From Zooshikella harenae (lineage in GTDB: Bacteria; Pseudomonadota; Gammaproteobacteria; Pseudomonadales; Zooshikellaceae), in contig NZ_JAGSOY010000022.1 in assembly GCF_018837975.1 (NCBI RefSeq), positions 1 to 64,000 on the forward strand: a DNA stretch of 64,000 nt. Reading direction: 5' to 3'. Made by a program: the position numbers and the translations under genes. Below are positions 46,432 to 55,931 of the stretch, in pieces (position 1 is the stretch's first letter; the number at the start of each line of letters is the position of its first letter). The notes under the pieces were generated by a model. It did not search any database, was not told the origin of the DNA, and saw only the letters and a list, made by a program, of their open reading frames with translations.

Positions 46432-46669
46432 ACTGCGTTTGTTCCTTCCTACTCTCTCGTCGTCTTTTGCTTAAGAAAAGGCTTACTCTTTTCGTTAAGT
46501 CGCCATAAGAAATTTCAGATTGCTGATTTTTTTGACTAGTCTTTGACTATGCCTATTTGGTTAGGTTTTACCTGTCTATTATTCTGTTAATTTGGTGCTT
46601 ATTATTTTAGCTATGATAAACACTAGTGATCTGTACAGTGCCTGTCATAAAAGGTGAAGGGATGCGACT

Positions 46670-47398
46670 ATGATGTATCTGGCTATTGCTGGAGTCATGT
46701 GTTTTATTGCGCTACTCATGTTTTTGCTAGGATTGCGACTATTATTTTCTGTGCATTGGATTCTTGGCTGGTTGCGAGGTACGGTTGGGTTACTGGCGTT
46801 GGCAGTGAGTTTATTTTTAACGTGGGCTGCCTTAGATGTGACTGATTATGATGAACTGGCGCTTAACGAAGCGTTAGCAACAGTGCGTTTTAAAGAAAAT
46901 CAGCCTAATCAATTTCAAGTCACGTTTAGTGAAACTCAAGGTGTCAGTCATTATTTGCATTTAAATGGTAGTCAGTGGCAAGTCACTATATATAGTTTAA
47001 TGACAACCCCTACATTACAGAATTTTGGTATTCCTGCGGGGTTTAAGTTTGTCAAAATAGAAGGGGTTGATGACCAGCAAGTAATTAGTCATAAAATGTT
47101 GACAGAAAGCCGGTATGGACTGGATGTTTGGCATGTTTTGCAACGTTTTAGCTGGCTTGTACCACAGGTGACGGCTAAAGATTTTGTCTCAACACCGCAT
47201 CCTACTAAAGCGGATGCGTTATACCGGATATCAATGACTATGAAAGGGGTTGAGGTTAAAGTATTAAGTAGTGGTCAGCAGGGAAGTAAAGTTAGTCTTC
47301 AACCAGATGAGTCAGATACAACATCATCAGAACACGTTGGGTTGCCTGAAGAAAGTTCAACGAAAGATCAATCTTCATCTGGCACTGAGTCTGAATGA
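46670..47398 (+). CDS. Conserved membrane protein of unknown function
   Basis: The 242-residue protein has two N-terminal membrane helices (about 1-27 and 32-58) and a soluble region of about 150 residues that should be on the outer face, then a low-complexity Ser/Thr/Glu-rich tail. Similar proteins, sometimes loosely named cation/multidrug efflux pump, sit after fimL-nudC in Pseudomonas (PA1824 region, from memory). Two helices cannot make a pump on their own, so that name should not be trusted. No motif points to an activity. Confidence 0.75.
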   Translation: MMYLAIAGVMCFIALLMFLLGLRLLFSVHWILGWLRGTVGLLALAVSLFLTWAALDVTDYDELALNEALATVRFKENQPNQFQVTFSETQGVSHYLHLNGSQWQVTIYSLMTTPTLQNFGIPAGFKFVKIEGVDDQQVISHKMLTESRYGLDVWHVLQRFSWLVPQVTAKDFVSTPHPTKADALYRISMTMKGVEVKVLSSGQQGSKVSLQPDESDTTSSEHVGLPEESSTKDQSSSGTESE

Positions 47399-47571
47399 AC
47401 GTCTGTTACTCAATACCGAAAGTGAAGTATCTAATGTTTTATGAGGTCTGTTTGCGGGCGTAAGCCTGTATACTTTTAAGCAAGTGTACTATGCAGCTTA
47501 CGCCTGGCTATATTCCTTTGTGGATTTAAAAGGAACATAAAAATAATCTTAACAATAACTGCTACGCTTCA

Positions 47572-47889
47572 CTAACTAATAGGAAATAGTTCGCTAAGTT
47601 TCGTGGCTAGCATTACATCACCTTCTGCGCGCAAGTTGCCAGCCATAAATGCTTGCATTCCATCAACTTCCCCCGTCATGATGCCATCTAGTGTTTCAGC
47701 ATTCATAATTAGAGTGACAGAAGGATCATCCGAAGGGCCATCAATGATTTCACAAGTACCTTCCTTCACAATAATGTGGTAGGTGTCACCATCTTCAATA
47801 TCAAGCTGGAAAATAACATCAAGACCTGCGGCAGCCTCAGGGTTGAACTTTTCCTTCATGTCTTGGAGTGTATTAGCAACAGTTGTCAT
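47572..47889 (-). CDS. SCP2 sterol-carrier-domain protein
   Basis: This 105-residue protein is a single SCP2 domain: KFNPEAAAGLDVIFQLDIEDG, the central DPSVTLIMNAETLDGIMTGEVDG, and the C-terminal FMAGNLRAEGDVMLATKLSELF, all hallmarks of the family. It makes a hydrophobic pocket that binds lipids or fatty acyl groups. It is cytoplasmic, with no signal peptide. It stands alone. The natural ligand in bacteria is not known. Confidence 0.9.
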   Translation of the reverse strand: MTTVANTLQDMKEKFNPEAAAGLDVIFQLDIEDGDTYHIIVKEGTCEIIDGPSDDPSVTLIMNAETLDGIMTGEVDGMQAFMAGNLRAEGDVMLATKLSELFPIS

Positions 47890-48376
47890 CGTCGAAATCT
47901 CACAAGGTTAGTTTATTAGTACAAAGTTTAAAAACAGAAAAACTGTTCCTTAGAAAGCATGCTTCACTATGCGTGATTTTTATTGAGCATGTAAGCCTTC
48001 CATGCTTTTAACAGAGGTATAACATAGGTTTATACCTATTAGTGTTATAGCGTGTCTGTGCTGTGTTCTCGTTCGAGTATACTGAAACTGGTGAAAACTT
48101 GTTGTTTAAAAATATTGGTGCCAGCAGATTATGCAGTTTAAGCTATGCTGTCAACCCGGAATCATACAATTGTTTGAATATGAGGGAGGGCATGCTTATG
48201 GCGTACTAAGTCGTTTTATATTTTCGAGAGGTGTTCAGTTTATAAATTGCTGAAATAAAAATACGTGGTGTTAATGCTCGGTCTTTAGGGTTGTTTTTGC
48301 TAGAATAGCGCCCTATTTTGACAAAGTTTGGCGACGTGGATGTGCTTTATCCGTTGTGTTTTATGGGAGGATAACC
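47890..48376. other. Gap between the SCP2 gene and sohB
   Basis: No gene I can support. TATAAC-ATAGGT-TTAT-ACCTAT with GTTATA (48018-48049) forms a 12-bp stem with a 4-base bulge. TAGAAT at about 48301, in GCTAGAATAGCGCC, could be the -10 box of the sohB promoter. Confidence 0.35.
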
Positions 48377-49417
48377 TTGGAATTTTTGGCTGAATACGGT
48401 TTGTTCATTGCTAAGGTCGTTACAGTAGTTGTTGCTGTATTGATTTTAGTGGCTGGCATTGTGGCAATAAATAGTCGACATAAGAAGTCAGTAGCTGGAC
48501 ATATTGAAGTTAAAAACTTGTCTAAACATTATACTGAAGTAAAAGATACGCTACGTAATGCGGTATTGGATAAAGAAACTTTAAAAGCATTACATAAAGA
48601 GGAAAAAAAGCAGGAAAAACAAGCACAGAAAAAGACTGATGATGAGACTGAATCACGTCGTTCTCGTTTATATGTAGTTGACTTTCATGGGGATATTAAA
48701 GCGTCTCAGGTCGATTCGTTACGAGAAGAAATCACTGCTATTCTGAGTATCGCTGAGTCACAGGATGAAGTGCTTGTACGCTTAGAAAGTGCTGGAGGTG
48801 TAGTACACGGCTATGGGCTGGCTGCAGCTCAGTTAAATAGAGTGCGTGACAAAGGTATTCCACTGACCATTGCTGTTGATAAAGTGGCTGCCAGTGGTGG
48901 CTATATGATGGCTTGTGTGGCTAATAAAATTATTGCAGCACCATTTGCTATTCTAGGTTCTATAGGTGTTGTTGCGCAGTTACCCAACTTACATCGACTG
49001 CTGAAAAAATATGACATTGATTTTGAACTACATACGGCTGGTGAGTACAAACGTACATTGACTGTTTTTGGCGAAAACACAGATCAGGGACGTAAAAAGT
49101 TTATTGATGACCTGGAAGATACTCACGAGCTATTTAAAGTATTTGTTCAAGAACATCGTCCTATTCTGGATATGGAAAAGATCGCAACAGGTGAGATTTG
49201 GTTTGGGCGTCGAGCACAAGCGGTGAGCCTGGTTGATGAGCTAAAAACCAGTGATGAATATTTAACCGCTAAAGTCGATGATGTGGATATTTATCATGTG
49301 GTGTATGAGCATAAAAAATCACTACCAGAAAAGTTGGGTATAGCCGTGCAGACAGCCGCAGACCGTTTGCTTTTACGTTGGCTGCAGACATTACAATGGG
49401 GTCGCTTTTTTTCTTAA
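48377..49417 (+). CDS. sohB: SohB: inner-membrane peptidase of the S49 family
   Basis: SohB is a signal-peptide-peptidase-like serine protease with its catalytic domain in the periplasm. I use the TTG at 48377, because GGGAGG lies just before it and the protein then begins MEFLAEYGLFIAKVVTVVV, matching E. coli SohB; the GTG 21 bp upstream includes the ribosome site itself. The 346-residue product has an N-terminal membrane anchor, a charged linker with many Lys/Glu (about 50-100), and the S49 domain with catalytic Ser in VAASGGYMMACVANKI and Lys in HTAGEYKRTLTVF. Confidence 0.93.
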   Translation: MEFLAEYGLFIAKVVTVVVAVLILVAGIVAINSRHKKSVAGHIEVKNLSKHYTEVKDTLRNAVLDKETLKALHKEEKKQEKQAQKKTDDETESRRSRLYVVDFHGDIKASQVDSLREEITAILSIAESQDEVLVRLESAGGVVHGYGLAAAQLNRVRDKGIPLTIAVDKVAASGGYMMACVANKIIAAPFAILGSIGVVAQLPNLHRLLKKYDIDFELHTAGEYKRTLTVFGENTDQGRKKFIDDLEDTHELFKVFVQEHRPILDMEKIATGEIWFGRRAQAVSLVDELKTSDEYLTAKVDDVDIYHVVYEHKKSLPEKLGIAVQTAADRLLLRWLQTLQWGRFFS

Positions 49418-49457
49418 CGGCGCCGGCTGCTATTAGGTTTCTCAGTCCGGAGGTTAA

Positions 49458-50459
49458 ATGACACAGTTTAAGGCATTATGGGTTGAAAAGGATGCTAAGC
49501 AGAATAGTTATGTCCAACGGATTGTAACACGAGACACTGCAGATTTGCCGACAGGGGAGGTGTTGATTCGTGTTCACTACTCCTCTCTCAACTTTAAAGA
49601 TGCCTTATCTGCCATGGGCAATCGAGGCGTTACCAAGCACTATCCTCACACACCAGGTGTTGATGCTTCGGGTATTGTTGTATCAAGTGATCATCCCGAC
49701 TGGCAAGCAGGACAAGAAGTGATTGTGACGGGTTATGATCTGGGTATGAATACACCAGGTGGGTTTGGTCAATATATTCGTGTACCTGCTCAGTGGCTAG
49801 TTCCTTTACCTGCTGGACTGTCTCTTTATGATGCAATGGCGCTGGGTACGGCTGGACTGACAGCCGCGTTATGTATTAATAAGCTGTTACGTATGGGACT
49901 CACCCCTGAGTCAGGTTACGTTTTTGTCACAGGAGCGACTGGAGGGGTGGGAAGTTTAAGTGTGTCGCTCCTTAATCAGCTTGGTTATTCTGTTGCAGCG
50001 AGTACTGGCAAGCTAGAACAAGCAGACTACTTGAGCCGGTTAGGCGCTAATATGATACTCGATCGGGAAACTTTATTTGAAGGCAATGATAAGCCTTTGC
50101 TTAAACCCCGTTGGGCGGCAGCAATTGATACAGTGGGTGGTGATATTCTGTTTAATGTGATTAAGTCGCTGCAATATGGTGGTATGGTTGCCTGTTGTGG
50201 CATGGTCGCTTCGCCTGAGTTCAGCGCCAATGTATATCCTTTTATTTTACGTAGTGTCAGTTTGCTTGGGGTTGATTCTGTTGAAGAAGCAATTAAAACC
50301 AAGCAATTAATGTGGCAAAAGCTAGCATCTGAGTGGCGAATTAAAGTATTACCAAGTATTGCTCGAGAAATACCATTAACACTTTTACCTGAATATATTC
50401 AGCAGATTTTTCGAGGTAAAGTGGTGGGTAGAGTTGTCGTTAATATGCAGTCGGTTTAA
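49458..50459 (+). CDS. YhdH/AcuI-type medium-chain quinone oxidoreductase
   Basis: A 333-residue medium-chain dehydrogenase without the zinc ligands. The NADPH motif [21 protein letters not shown] is intact, with the N-terminal family signatures [17 protein letters not shown] and [10 protein letters not shown]. Members of the YhdH/AcuI group reduce acryloyl-CoA to propionyl-CoA, relevant for DMSP breakdown in marine bacteria and for acrylate detoxification. Whether this protein does so cannot be decided from sequence alone. It lies 40 bp after sohB and 17 bp before yjbQ and may be in an operon with them. Confidence 0.9.
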   Translation: MTQFKALWVEKDAKQNSYVQRIVTRDTADLPTGEVLIRVHYSSLNFKDALSAMGNRGVTKHYPHTPGVDASGIVVSSDHPDWQAGQEVIVTGYDLGMNTPGGFGQYIRVPAQWLVPLPAGLSLYDAMALGTAGLTAALCINKLLRMGLTPESGYVFVTGATGGVGSLSVSLLNQLGYSVAASTGKLEQADYLSRLGANMILDRETLFEGNDKPLLKPRWAAAIDTVGGDILFNVIKSLQYGGMVACCGMVASPEFSANVYPFILRSVSLLGVDSVEEAIKTKQLMWQKLASEWRIKVLPSIAREIPLTLLPEYIQQIFRGKVVGRVVVNMQSV

Positions 50460-50476
50460 GAGGGGTAAGTCATCTC

Positions 50477-50902
50477 ATGTGGGCACAAAAGACGATTAAG
50501 CTGCGTTCACGTCCACGAGGCTTTCATTTAGTTACGGATGAAGTACTCCAGCAGCTTCCTGAATTGTCGCATTTAAAAATTGGCTTGCTGCATTTATTTA
50601 TTAAACATACTTCAGCATCACTTGCTTTAAATGAAAATGCTGATCCCACTGTTCGAGAAGATCTAGAAGTGTTTTTGAATGAACAAGTGCCTGAAGATGC
50701 ACCCTATTTTCAACATATTTATGAAGGACCTGATGATATGCCAGCGCATATCAAGTCAATCATGATCGGTACATCTTTGTCTTTGCCAGTTAGCGAGGGA
50801 CGGCTACAACTTGGAACATGGCAAGGTATTTACTTAGGTGAACATCGAGAAAAAGGAGGCTCCAGGCTTCTTGTTGCAACGATTCAGGGGGAGTACTTTT
50901 AG
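50477..50902 (+). CDS. yjbQ: YjbQ-family protein (UPF0047)
   Basis: The 141-residue product carries the family motifs [31 protein letters not shown], and [18 protein letters not shown], with conserved His residues clustering in the known structures. Overexpressed members show weak thiamine-phosphate synthase activity and the true role is uncertain. It is short, soluble and without a signal. It follows the YhdH-type gene by 17 bp. Confidence 0.92.
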   Translation: MWAQKTIKLRSRPRGFHLVTDEVLQQLPELSHLKIGLLHLFIKHTSASLALNENADPTVREDLEVFLNEQVPEDAPYFQHIYEGPDDMPAHIKSIMIGTSLSLPVSEGRLQLGTWQGIYLGEHREKGGSRLLVATIQGEYF

Positions 50903-51048
50903 TCGTACGTAATGCGTTGACTTGTTAAGCTACACTGGCAAAACAATAAACTCTGCACCATAGTAATTATACTCAGAATATATCTATTCCTGATTAAGTG
51001 AATAGATGTATGGAGAGTGTATTTGTCATGGATTGCAGGAATTAACGC

Positions 51049-54024
51049 ATGAGAGATTGTGGGCGGGATCTAGCAGGGTACTGGCTATGGTTTAGTCTTT
51101 TAATCAGTAGCTTGCTAAGTATCCACACTGATGTACACGCGTTACAAGGTGTAGAGTTAAGTGAAACCCCTGATTGGGTAGAACGTTATCCAGTTAATTT
51201 ACCTGAACCTGTGCCGGTAGAAGAAGCCATAGGGGGGGAGTATTATTTACTGGTTGATCAGCAAACTCGTGCCATTGATACGCTACAAAACTTTTTTCAC
51301 TATGCTGTAGTTGCACTGAATACACAGGGTGTAGAAAGTGTTGCTCAAATTAGTGTGACCTATGATCCTTCCTATGAGCAATTGCAGCTCCATGACATAA
51401 AAGTACATCGTAATGGTCAGTATCTTGACCGACTTCATTCTGCTGATATTAAACTAATGCAGCGCGAGTCTGAGCTCGATGCGCAAATTTATGATGGGCG
51501 CATGACTGCGAATATTATTTTAAGTGATGTACGGGTTGGTGATGTCATTGAGTACAGCTACTCAATTATTGGTCAAAATCCTGTGTATCAGAATATATTT
51601 GCTGATCGGTTGGAGCTACAGTGGTCGGTGCCTGTCTATCAGCAGTTTTTTAGGTTGCTTTGGCCAAAAAATAAGCCGTTAAATACACTGCCCGTTAATA
51701 CAAAGTTAACATTGGTCCAGCGAGAATTGGATGAATTTACGGAGTATCGTTTAGAGCAGCAACAAATTTCTTCATTAACACGAGAAAGTGAAACACCTGG
51801 TTGGTATAACCCTTATCCTCGAATTTATCTTAGTGAGTTACAACAATGGCAACAAGTTGCTGATTGGGCTCGTCCACATTATCAACTTCCTACAGAATTA
51901 TCATCCGAGATTCAACATTTACATAAACAAATAATAAAAGAAGGCTCCACATCTGAAGCAAGAGTGGTAAAAGCACTGCATTATGCTCAAACTGAAATTC
52001 GTTATTTAGGCATCGAGATTGGCGTGAGTTCGCATGTACCCAGTGCACCAGAAATTACACTTAATAGGCGGTTTGGTGACTGTAAAGACAAAACCATGCT
52101 TTTATTAGCATTGCTTAAATTGCAAGGTATAGAGGCTTATCCTGCGTTAGTACACTCCCGTTATCGTCATACGGTTGCTAATTATTTGCCAACGCCTAAT
52201 GCGTTTAATCATGTTATTGTTTACGCTAACGTGAATAACCAGTGGTATTGGCTTGATCCAACTTTACTTTATCAATTGGATAGTTTGCAGTCGTTGTATC
52301 AGCCCGATTATGGTGTGGCGCTAGTCTTGAGAGAAGGAGAGCAAGCATTAACATCACTTGAGACAAAACCTCACGCAAAAAAGGAAGTAAAAGAATGGAT
52401 TGATTTATCAGGTGGTGTGGGTGAGCCTGCGACCTATCGTATTGAAACACATTATTTTGGTAAGGAAGCTGAAGATTTTAGAGCCTATTTAGCGTTAAGT
52501 GGTAAGCAGAAAATACAACAAGAATATATTAACTACTACAGTAAATTTTATCCTTCTATACAGCCCTTGATGCCGCTAAAAATTAATAATAATAACGCTG
52601 ATTTTATAGTCACTGAAGAGTTTTATGTGATACCCGAGTATTGGCGTAGAGATGAAGACACGAGTCGAACAGAAACTTATTTTTATTCTAATGCACTGTA
52701 TCCTTATGTTATTAAACCTAAAATAGTTCGGCGTCAGGCGCCTTTGGTCGTGGCTTATCCTGCTGATGTTAAACAGTCAATTGAAGTGCAGTTGCCTTTT
52801 GCATGGCAAGTGGAAACTGATGATTATGATAATGATAATAGTTTTTTTCAGTACAGTGATAGTGTCTCTTATGATCATTCATTAAATACGTTAATACTAA
52901 ATTATCATTATAAAAGTAAAGTCAGCTATGTGCCTCCAGATAATCTCAACGAGTATTTAAGTCTAATTAAGCAAATAGATAAACGACTGGATTACTATAT
53001 TTTTCATCAGTATGAACAAAAGGGGATAACTCCCACGTTAACAGCTGAGCAAAACTCATGGGGTGGGAAGTGGCATCTTATTATCATCGCAACACTAACA
53101 TTAGTATTTGCTGCATTTACTTATGCAGGTATTGAATACAGTTATGATCGACAGCTTCGATCTCCTATTTATGTCGTTAGCTTTGTAAAATTTATTACGT
53201 TAACCATATGTACATTTAATTTGTATTGTTTGTATTGGTATTGGATGAATCGACGTATCATCATGGGATCTGTAGGTTATGCTCGAGCATGTTTGATGGT
53301 ATTCTTATTCCCTGTTGCATTACCTTTTCTTTATTATTCAGCTATGCATGCTAATCATCATAAATATCCCTTATGGGGATTTATGTTGGGCATAGGGTAT
53401 TTTGTGCTATTAACATCTTTCTGGTGGTTACCTGCTCCTTGGAATTTTATAGCCTTGTTTTCAGGCATTTTTTTGCTGCCATTAGTTAAGCAAGTAAATA
53501 ACTATGTTAAATGTTTTGAAAATGATACTCGAAGAGACCATGAGTGGCGGGCTCGACATGTACTGTTAACCGTAGTTTCCTGCTTTTTTATTATGTATCA
53601 GTTCGCTACCTATTTGAGTTTTATGCCAAGTAGTGAAGTCATTGCTGGTGATCAACTATGGAAAAAAGATTTAAAGTTTATGCATCGTAATGGTTTGTTG
53701 CGTACTGATGAGAAATTACTGTATTTTTATTCTGATGGTTTATTTTCTTTTCAGGAAGATGGGAATGCTGTGACTAATAAAAGGGTATTATCGTATTGGC
53801 GTGATGACTTGACTCAACAGCTAAATGTTGAAACTGCGGGATTCAATGAAATTACCAATATTGATGTGGATCGTCAGATGCTTAAGGATAGCACTATTAT
53901 TACCGTGACTAGAACGGATGGTTCGCAATTTATTTTATTTGTCTCTCAGAAAGGGAGAAAAGACCACTTTTTCACGCAAAAGCTATTAACCCTCTGGCAG
54001 GGAGAAGGGCAAACGCCCTTATAG
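51049..54024 (+). CDS. DUF3857/transglutaminase membrane protein with C-terminal PH-like domain
   Basis: The 991-residue protein has a signal-like N-terminus (residues about 8-31), DUF3857 (about 75-240), and a transglutaminase-like core with a complete triad: Cys in RRFGDCKDKTMLLL, His in NAFNHVIVYA and Asp in WYWLDPTLL. After a beta-rich region (about 440-660) come five or so membrane helices (about 670-870). The last 100 residues (GNAVTNKRVLSYWRD, ITNIDVDRQ, ILFVSQKGRKDHFF) look like a bacterial PH domain. DUF3857-transglutaminase proteins are thought to be periplasmic peptidases or cross-linkers of unknown substrate. The added membrane and PH-like portion is unusual in my experience. It is a single gene. 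Confidence 0.8.
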   Translation: MRDCGRDLAGYWLWFSLLISSLLSIHTDVHALQGVELSETPDWVERYPVNLPEPVPVEEAIGGEYYLLVDQQTRAIDTLQNFFHYAVVALNTQGVESVAQISVTYDPSYEQLQLHDIKVHRNGQYLDRLHSADIKLMQRESELDAQIYDGRMTANIILSDVRVGDVIEYSYSIIGQNPVYQNIFADRLELQWSVPVYQQFFRLLWPKNKPLNTLPVNTKLTLVQRELDEFTEYRLEQQQISSLTRESETPGWYNPYPRIYLSELQQWQQVADWARPHYQLPTELSSEIQHLHKQIIKEGSTSEARVVKALHYAQTEIRYLGIEIGVSSHVPSAPEITLNRRFGDCKDKTMLLLALLKLQGIEAYPALVHSRYRHTVANYLPTPNAFNHVIVYANVNNQWYWLDPTLLYQLDSLQSLYQPDYGVALVLREGEQALTSLETKPHAKKEVKEWIDLSGGVGEPATYRIETHYFGKEAEDFRAYLALSGKQKIQQEYINYYSKFYPSIQPLMPLKINNNNADFIVTEEFYVIPEYWRRDEDTSRTETYFYSNALYPYVIKPKIVRRQAPLVVAYPADVKQSIEVQLPFAWQVETDDYDNDNSFFQYSDSVSYDHSLNTLILNYHYKSKVSYVPPDNLNEYLSLIKQIDKRLDYYIFHQYEQKGITPTLTAEQNSWGGKWHLIIIATLTLVFAAFTYAGIEYSYDRQLRSPIYVVSFVKFITLTICTFNLYCLYWYWMNRRIIMGSVGYARACLMVFLFPVALPFLYYSAMHANHHKYPLWGFMLGIGYFVLLTSFWWLPAPWNFIALFSGIFLLPLVKQVNNYVKCFENDTRRDHEWRARHVLLTVVSCFFIMYQFATYLSFMPSSEVIAGDQLWKKDLKFMHRNGLLRTDEKLLYFYSDGLFSFQEDGNAVTNKRVLSYWRDDLTQQLNVETAGFNEITNIDVDRQMLKDSTIITVTRTDGSQFILFVSQKGRKDHFFTQKLLTLWQGEGQTPL

Positions 54025-54309
54025 AAGCTTAGCGTGTACTAAGCATATCGCTTACCCTATAAAAAGAGTATTTCCCCTTTGCTGCAGGCCAGTTTTTCTT
54101 CATTGTATGTTGAAATGTAGGTTAGTTAATATTGCAATTTAATGCTATTTCTCTAACAATATTGGAGACACATGTAGTATAGTTATGGCGATACACGTTT
54201 GTAAGTAAGTCCTTAATGAGCCACATTAATCTTTTTTATTACTACAGGTTTACAGCTTTAGGATGTGAGGGGAATAACTGGGAATGAGTGAAGGTGTACC
54301 CAAAACGAA

Positions 54310-54398
54310 GGGTATATATCCCATAGGTAAGTGGCGCTATGGATAGTGCGTGTATATGTTGTTGGTGTATACCCTGGATAAGGGGTATATGTCCTATA
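54310..54398 (+). repeat. Direct repeats and hairpin in the leader of the ProQ-like gene
   Basis: GGGTATATATCCCATA (54310-54325) and GGGTATATGTCCTATA (54383-54398) match at 14 of 16 bases. The second copy can also pair with TATACCC (54368-54374) to form a hairpin just before the ribosome site AGGAATAGGA. The spacing suggests a leader site for a repressor or for the RNA-binding product itself. The rest of the gap 54025-54309 shows nothing else. Confidence 0.4.
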
Positions 54399-54414
54399 AG
54401 GAATAGGAATTATT

Positions 54415-54948
54415 ATGGTTGAAATGCAGGTAGCTGATCACCAGGTCAGGAAGATCGTTCGTAAAAAAAAGCAAGTTTTTCATGTGAACAATGGTAAAAT
54501 TAAGGTTGTAACCCGTCGTAAGCGGCAAAATACAACTTCTCTCACCTCTTCTCATAAATCATCATTAGCTGACGTTTCTCAAGCAACAGACCAGAGCGTG
54601 GTCAAGAAAACTGAAGAAAAACACATCTTGCCTATACCTCCAGAACTAACATCATTACGTTTATCTGGTCGAGCTCGATCACGTTATCTTCGAGGTTATC
54701 GCAGCTATCTTTTATTAGCTGAACAATGGCCGAAGGCATTTGATATTAAATGCCCTAAACCATTAAAAGTAGGTATCAAAGAAGACTTGCTAAAGGTAAC
54801 TGATGTCAGTGAAGGACAGGTTAAACAAGGACTTCGTTGGTATTGTCATCGTTCAGTGTATGAAAAAACATTAAAGCAAGGTGCTGTGCGGATAGATCAA
54901 TTTGGTGAACCTGCAGGCTTAGTCTCCAAAGACGAAGCTAAAGTTTGA
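54415..54948 (+). CDS. ProQ/FinO-domain RNA-binding protein
   Basis: The 177-residue protein has a basic, Lys/Arg-rich N-terminal region (about 1-75) and a C-terminal ProQ/FinO domain (about 80-170): QWPKAFDIKCPKPLKVGIKED, the helix LRWYCHRSVYEKTLKQGAVR and the ending RIDQFGEPAGLVS. FinO/ProQ proteins bind the 3' terminator hairpins of small RNAs and mRNAs and act as RNA chaperones. This one has its disordered basic part in front of the domain, unlike E. coli ProQ, where the extension follows it. AGGAATAGGA precedes the ATG, and the leader carries repeats that could give autoregulation. Confidence 0.85.
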   Translation: MVEMQVADHQVRKIVRKKKQVFHVNNGKIKVVTRRKRQNTTSLTSSHKSSLADVSQATDQSVVKKTEEKHILPIPPELTSLRLSGRARSRYLRGYRSYLLLAEQWPKAFDIKCPKPLKVGIKEDLLKVTDVSEGQVKQGLRWYCHRSVYEKTLKQGAVRIDQFGEPAGLVSKDEAKV

Positions 54949-55023
54949 ATCTTTGAGTTTTACAGCTGCTCACTCTTCAATGCTTTTTCTTTTGGGAGTG
55001 AGCGAAGCTATTCTCTGTGCTTA

Positions 55024-55629
55024 TTACAGAAAGTGGGTGTTAGTTTGAATGTTATTGGTCTTTGGTTGAGGTGGGGAAATGAAGTTAGGCAGTGTTTGCA
55101 TGCGACTGACCCATTTTAGAATGTGTGGGTAGTCTTTGAATATTGCATCCTCAATGCCAGTAGCGGTTAGTAAAGGGTAGCAAGCGATGTCAGCAATCGT
55201 TGGGCGATGTCCAATTAACCAGCTCGCTATTTCCAGTTGCTGTTCTATCAAACTAAGCCCAACATCTAAATGCTGCCACTGTTGCTGTATAGTTAAATGA
55301 TGGTTAGCGCGAGGTAGCCAATCGCCTCTAGCAATGTTGAGCCACTGATTAACACGGGCTAGCGCGGGAGGTGTTGATGGCATCCATAACTCGCTGGCAT
55401 AGGCTCGACTTAGGTAGATAAGCATGGCACTCGTTTGGAATAACTTTAACGTGCCATCATGCATAACAGGCATTGCACCTAAGCCATTAGCCGCCCAGGA
55501 CGCATAATGTTGTTCGTGTTGAGGTGCTTCACCGAAAGGACGTTGCCTGAAATTAACGCCCAAAATCGACATCATTAAATGAATGCTATAAGCATTGAGA
55601 GAATCTTCGCAGCTAAAAAAAGTGACCAT
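55024..55629 (-). CDS. Glutathione S-transferase family protein
   Basis: The 201-residue protein has the N-terminal thioredoxin-like domain (about 1-75; a putative active-site Ser in SCEDSLNAYSIHL, then GAMPVMHDGTLKLFQTSAML with the cis-Pro and the glutathione-binding Gln-Thr-Ser) and the helical C-terminal domain (about 85-180; the N-cap motif in RPTIADIACYPLL). Family members conjugate or reduce varied substrates with glutathione. The class and substrate are not clear. It is a single gene. Confidence 0.88.
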   Translation of the reverse strand: MVTFFSCEDSLNAYSIHLMMSILGVNFRQRPFGEAPQHEQHYASWAANGLGAMPVMHDGTLKLFQTSAMLIYLSRAYASELWMPSTPPALARVNQWLNIARGDWLPRANHHLTIQQQWQHLDVGLSLIEQQLEIASWLIGHRPTIADIACYPLLTATGIEDAIFKDYPHILKWVSRMQTLPNFISPPQPKTNNIQTNTHFL

Positions 55630-55931
55630 ATTAGCCTCTACCTTTGAGACTTAATTCAAGACAAATACTCAGCATTGAGTATTAGTAATAAAGCAAATTA
55701 CTATAAAGTTAAGCTTTCCAGCAATAATATGTGTTACATAACCTGCTTAGCTTAGGTTGATCACCTTAGTGTTAGTATACTACAAGTGTTTTTCTTCTAT
55801 GAGAAATTATCGTCATAAAACATAGGTTATTGTCTAGCCTAGCTATAATGCGGCAGTCCTTGTTAATGGTTATTTACTTTTAGTTATGATTGGTTGCTTG
55901 CATAAATAGCGAAAATGAGATTACTTATTTT
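55630..55931. other. Gap upstream of the GST gene
   Basis: About 300 bp of AT-rich sequence with a short palindrome, TAGTATACTA, at 55773-55782. I see no gene. Confidence 0.35.

Noticed and set aside
46654-46845. Frame overlapping the start of the membrane protein at 46670
   Set aside because: A different frame over real membrane helices; the Cys/Trp-rich translation is a shadow.
54310-54398. CRISPR-like direct repeats
   Set aside because: Only two imperfect copies and no regular spacing or cas genes; better seen as a leader repeat.
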